From Deltaproteobacteria bacterium (GTDB lineage Bacteria; Desulfobacterota; Desulfomonilia; UBA1062): a stretch of DNA of 5,886 nt. Below the pieces are notes generated by a model, which had not been told where the DNA came from, did not search any database, and saw nothing but the letters and a program-made list of their open reading frames with translations. Location: NCBI GenBank assembly GCA_020053185.1, contig JAGVNP010000085.1, positions 1 through 5,886 on the forward strand, written 5' to 3'. Positions 4,613 through 5,886 of this stretch are shown piece by piece (the first letter of the stretch is position 1; each line of letters begins with the position of its first letter). A program made the position numbers and the translations under genes.

Positions 4613-5824
4613 ACATTTATCCAGCATCCAGAATCCAGTATCCAGAAACCAGCATCTATTAGCGCCTACATCACCAAGCGCGACTTAAACAAAGAATCGT
4701 TATGGAGCAAGGGTGGGCCGAGACTGCCCCACCTCGACATCGAGCTTACCGAGCGGTGCAACAACAACTGCATACACTGCTGCATCAACCTGCCGGAAAA
4801 TGACAAGAAAGCAAAGGCGCGGGAATTAAAAACCGAAGAGTGGAAGGATGTTATTAAACAGGCTGCTGATCTTGGCACGCTCACTGTGCGTTTTACCGGT
4901 GGTGAGCCGCTTCTGCGCGGGGATTTCCAGGATTTGTATATGTTTACTCGCAAATTAGGGATAAAGGTTCTCTTGTTCACCAATGCCAGGCTCATCACTC
5001 CAGAGCTTGCAGATCTTTTTGCTAAAATCCCGCCCTTGGAAAAGATCGAAATCACGGTTTACGGCATGCATGAGAAATCGTATGAGGCAGTGTCTTGTGC
5101 AAAAGGATCTTATGACCAATTCCGAAAAGGTGTTGATCTGTTCTTAAAGAGAAAGGTCCCATTTGTTGTCAAGAGCGCGCTCCTGCCGCCAAATAAAGAC
5201 GAGATAGAAGAATTCGAAGCCTGGTCAAAGACTATTCCCTGGATGGATAAATCGCCTTCTTACTCCATGTTTTTCGAGTTGCGCGGGCGCAGAGATTCTG
5301 CAACAAAGAACAGGAAGATTGCTAAACTTCGCCTGTCACCAGAACAAGGCTTGCAGATTTTAACAAAGAACAAAGAACGATTTTTGAACGAAATGTACCA
5401 GTTCTGCAACAAGTTTATGGGGCCACCAGGAGACAAGCTTTTTTCCTGCGGCGCCGGACACGGCGCATGTGTAGATGCATACGGTAGGTTTCAGGTCTGT
5501 ATGCCTCTGCGTTATCCAAGCCTATCATATGATCTGAAAATAGGGTCACTGAAAGATGCAATACAAACAGCATTTCCAAAAGTGCTTGATCTGCGCGCTG
5601 AAAACCCGGACTATCTTGCCCGATGTGCCCGCTGTTTTCTCAAAGGCCTGTGCGAACAGTGTCCTGGAAAATCCTGGTCAGAACATGGCACCTTAGATAC
5701 TCCGATAGAATATCTCTGTGAAGTGGCTCATGAACAGGCGCGGTATTTATGGTTGTTGAATGAGGGCGAAAAGGCGTGGGAGGTGAAGGATTGGAAGGAA
5801 CGGATAAAAAAGATGCGTTCTTAG
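4565..5824 (+). CDS. Second radical SAM/SPASM peptide-modifying protein (ScmE/ScmF-like)
   Basis: This 419-residue protein has a radical SAM core with CNNNCIHC (Cys65, Cys69, Cys72) and TGGEP (111-115). A SPASM domain follows, with Cys295, Cys312, Cys354, Cys357, Cys363, Cys366 and Cys385. The spacing is C-X11-G-X4-C followed by C-X2-C-X5-C-X2-C, the layout that binds auxiliary iron-sulfur clusters. Such PqqE/AnSME-like enzymes form carbon-carbon or thioether links, or oxidise side chains, in a bound peptide. Its last SPASM cysteine lies in EYLCEVA, the same sequence as in the first radical SAM protein. From memory of the SynChlorMet cassette it looks most like ScmF, but I cannot separate ScmE from ScmF here. 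ATG 4565 is the only ATG, GTG or TTG before the cluster motif, so the first 35 or so residues, encoded by repeat DNA, are probably translated unless a rare start codon is used. No Shine-Dalgarno is visible. Confidence 0.9.
   Translation: MNKKPKIENKEQGTKNTFIQHPESSIQKPASISAYITKRDLNKESLWSKGGPRLPHLDIELTERCNNNCIHCCINLPENDKKAKARELKTEEWKDVIKQAADLGTLTVRFTGGEPLLRGDFQDLYMFTRKLGIKVLLFTNARLITPELADLFAKIPPLEKIEITVYGMHEKSYEAVSCAKGSYDQFRKGVDLFLKRKVPFVVKSALLPPNKDEIEEFEAWSKTIPWMDKSPSYSMFFELRGRRDSATKNRKIAKLRLSPEQGLQILTKNKERFLNEMYQFCNKFMGPPGDKLFSCGAGHGACVDAYGRFQVCMPLRYPSLSYDLKIGSLKDAIQTAFPKVLDLRAENPDYLARCARCFLKGLCEQCPGKSWSEHGTLDTPIEYLCEVAHEQARYLWLLNEGEKAWEVKDWKERIKKMRS
4619..4653. repeat. Five ATCCAGN-type heptamers at the start of the second radical SAM gene
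   Basis: Five units follow each other without a phase break: ATCCAGC (4619), ATCCAGA (4626), ATCCAGT (4633), ATCCAGA (4640) and AACCAGC (4647). They directly continue the GAAC array and encode residues 19-30 of the second radical SAM protein. The same unit type occurs at 885-905. Confidence 0.8.
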
Positions 5825-5886
5825 TTCCTTGTTAAAACGTTCTTGGTTTTTTGTTCCTCGTTCTTCGTTCCTAGTTCCTCGCTCCT
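5817..5886. repeat. GTTC-type heptamer array running off the right edge
   Basis: Units of the type GTTCYTN occur from 5817 and 5824; after a one-base slip they run without interruption from 5839 (GTTCTTG) through 5874 (GTTCCTC). The first unit, GTTCTTA, supplies the TAG stop codon (5822-5824) of the second radical SAM gene. By analogy with 4011-4166, a GAAC arm of opposite polarity may follow beyond the window. Confidence 0.85.

Overview
The window looks like an accessory region of an uncultivated bacterium. Two genes have textbook AGGAGG ribosome binding sites, two stretches look like sigma-70 promoters, and intergenic space is filled with degenerate 7-bp-period repeats. It also carries a toxin-antitoxin pair and a four-helix-bundle gene. 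Repeats and genes of this sort are, from memory, common in metagenome-assembled Omnitrophota, Nitrospirota and Desulfobacterota relatives, but the sequence does not fix the phylum. There are no rRNA, tRNA, CRISPR or transposase genes.

Layout. (1) Bases 1-817, minus strand: the N-terminal 272 codons of an S-adenosylmethionine-dependent methyltransferase that runs off the left edge. It is read divergently from everything else. (2) 818-1023: a dyad over the methyltransferase promoter, a short heptamer repeat, then a promoter and nested dyads for the next operon. (3) 1024-1519: a ribbon-helix-helix antitoxin and a RelE/ParE toxin, overlapping by 17 bp. (4) 1520-1751: an interrupted dyad, a probable promoter and eight exact-phase GAAC heptamers. 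(5) 1752-5824: a peptide-modification cassette. It holds a 62-residue candidate precursor, a 673-residue radical SAM/SPASM protein fused to an HPr-kinase-like domain, a four-helix-bundle gene and a second radical SAM/SPASM protein. (6) 5817-5886: the start of another heptamer array.

The main system is a probable RiPP (ribosomally made, post-translationally modified peptide) pathway. From memory it resembles the SynChlorMet (Scm) cassette, which has two PqqE-like radical SAM/SPASM proteins, a PqqD-like protein and a conserved ScmC protein, and whose product I do not know to have been characterised. The likely logic is that the small peptide, with a conserved-looking leader and a Cys/Ser/Thr/Asn-rich tail, is modified by the two radical SAM enzymes. 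The kinase-like domain may then phosphorylate it; its Ser-rich C terminus is an obvious candidate site. No PqqD-like recognition protein, protease or exporter lies in the window.

A second theme is the repeat DNA. Heptamers of the GTTCYTN type and their reverse complement NNGAACN form inverted arms between genes. The same DNA also enters genes: it encodes about 40 residues of a linker inside the first radical SAM protein, the C terminus of the four-helix-bundle protein, the N terminus of the second radical SAM protein, and that gene's stop codon.
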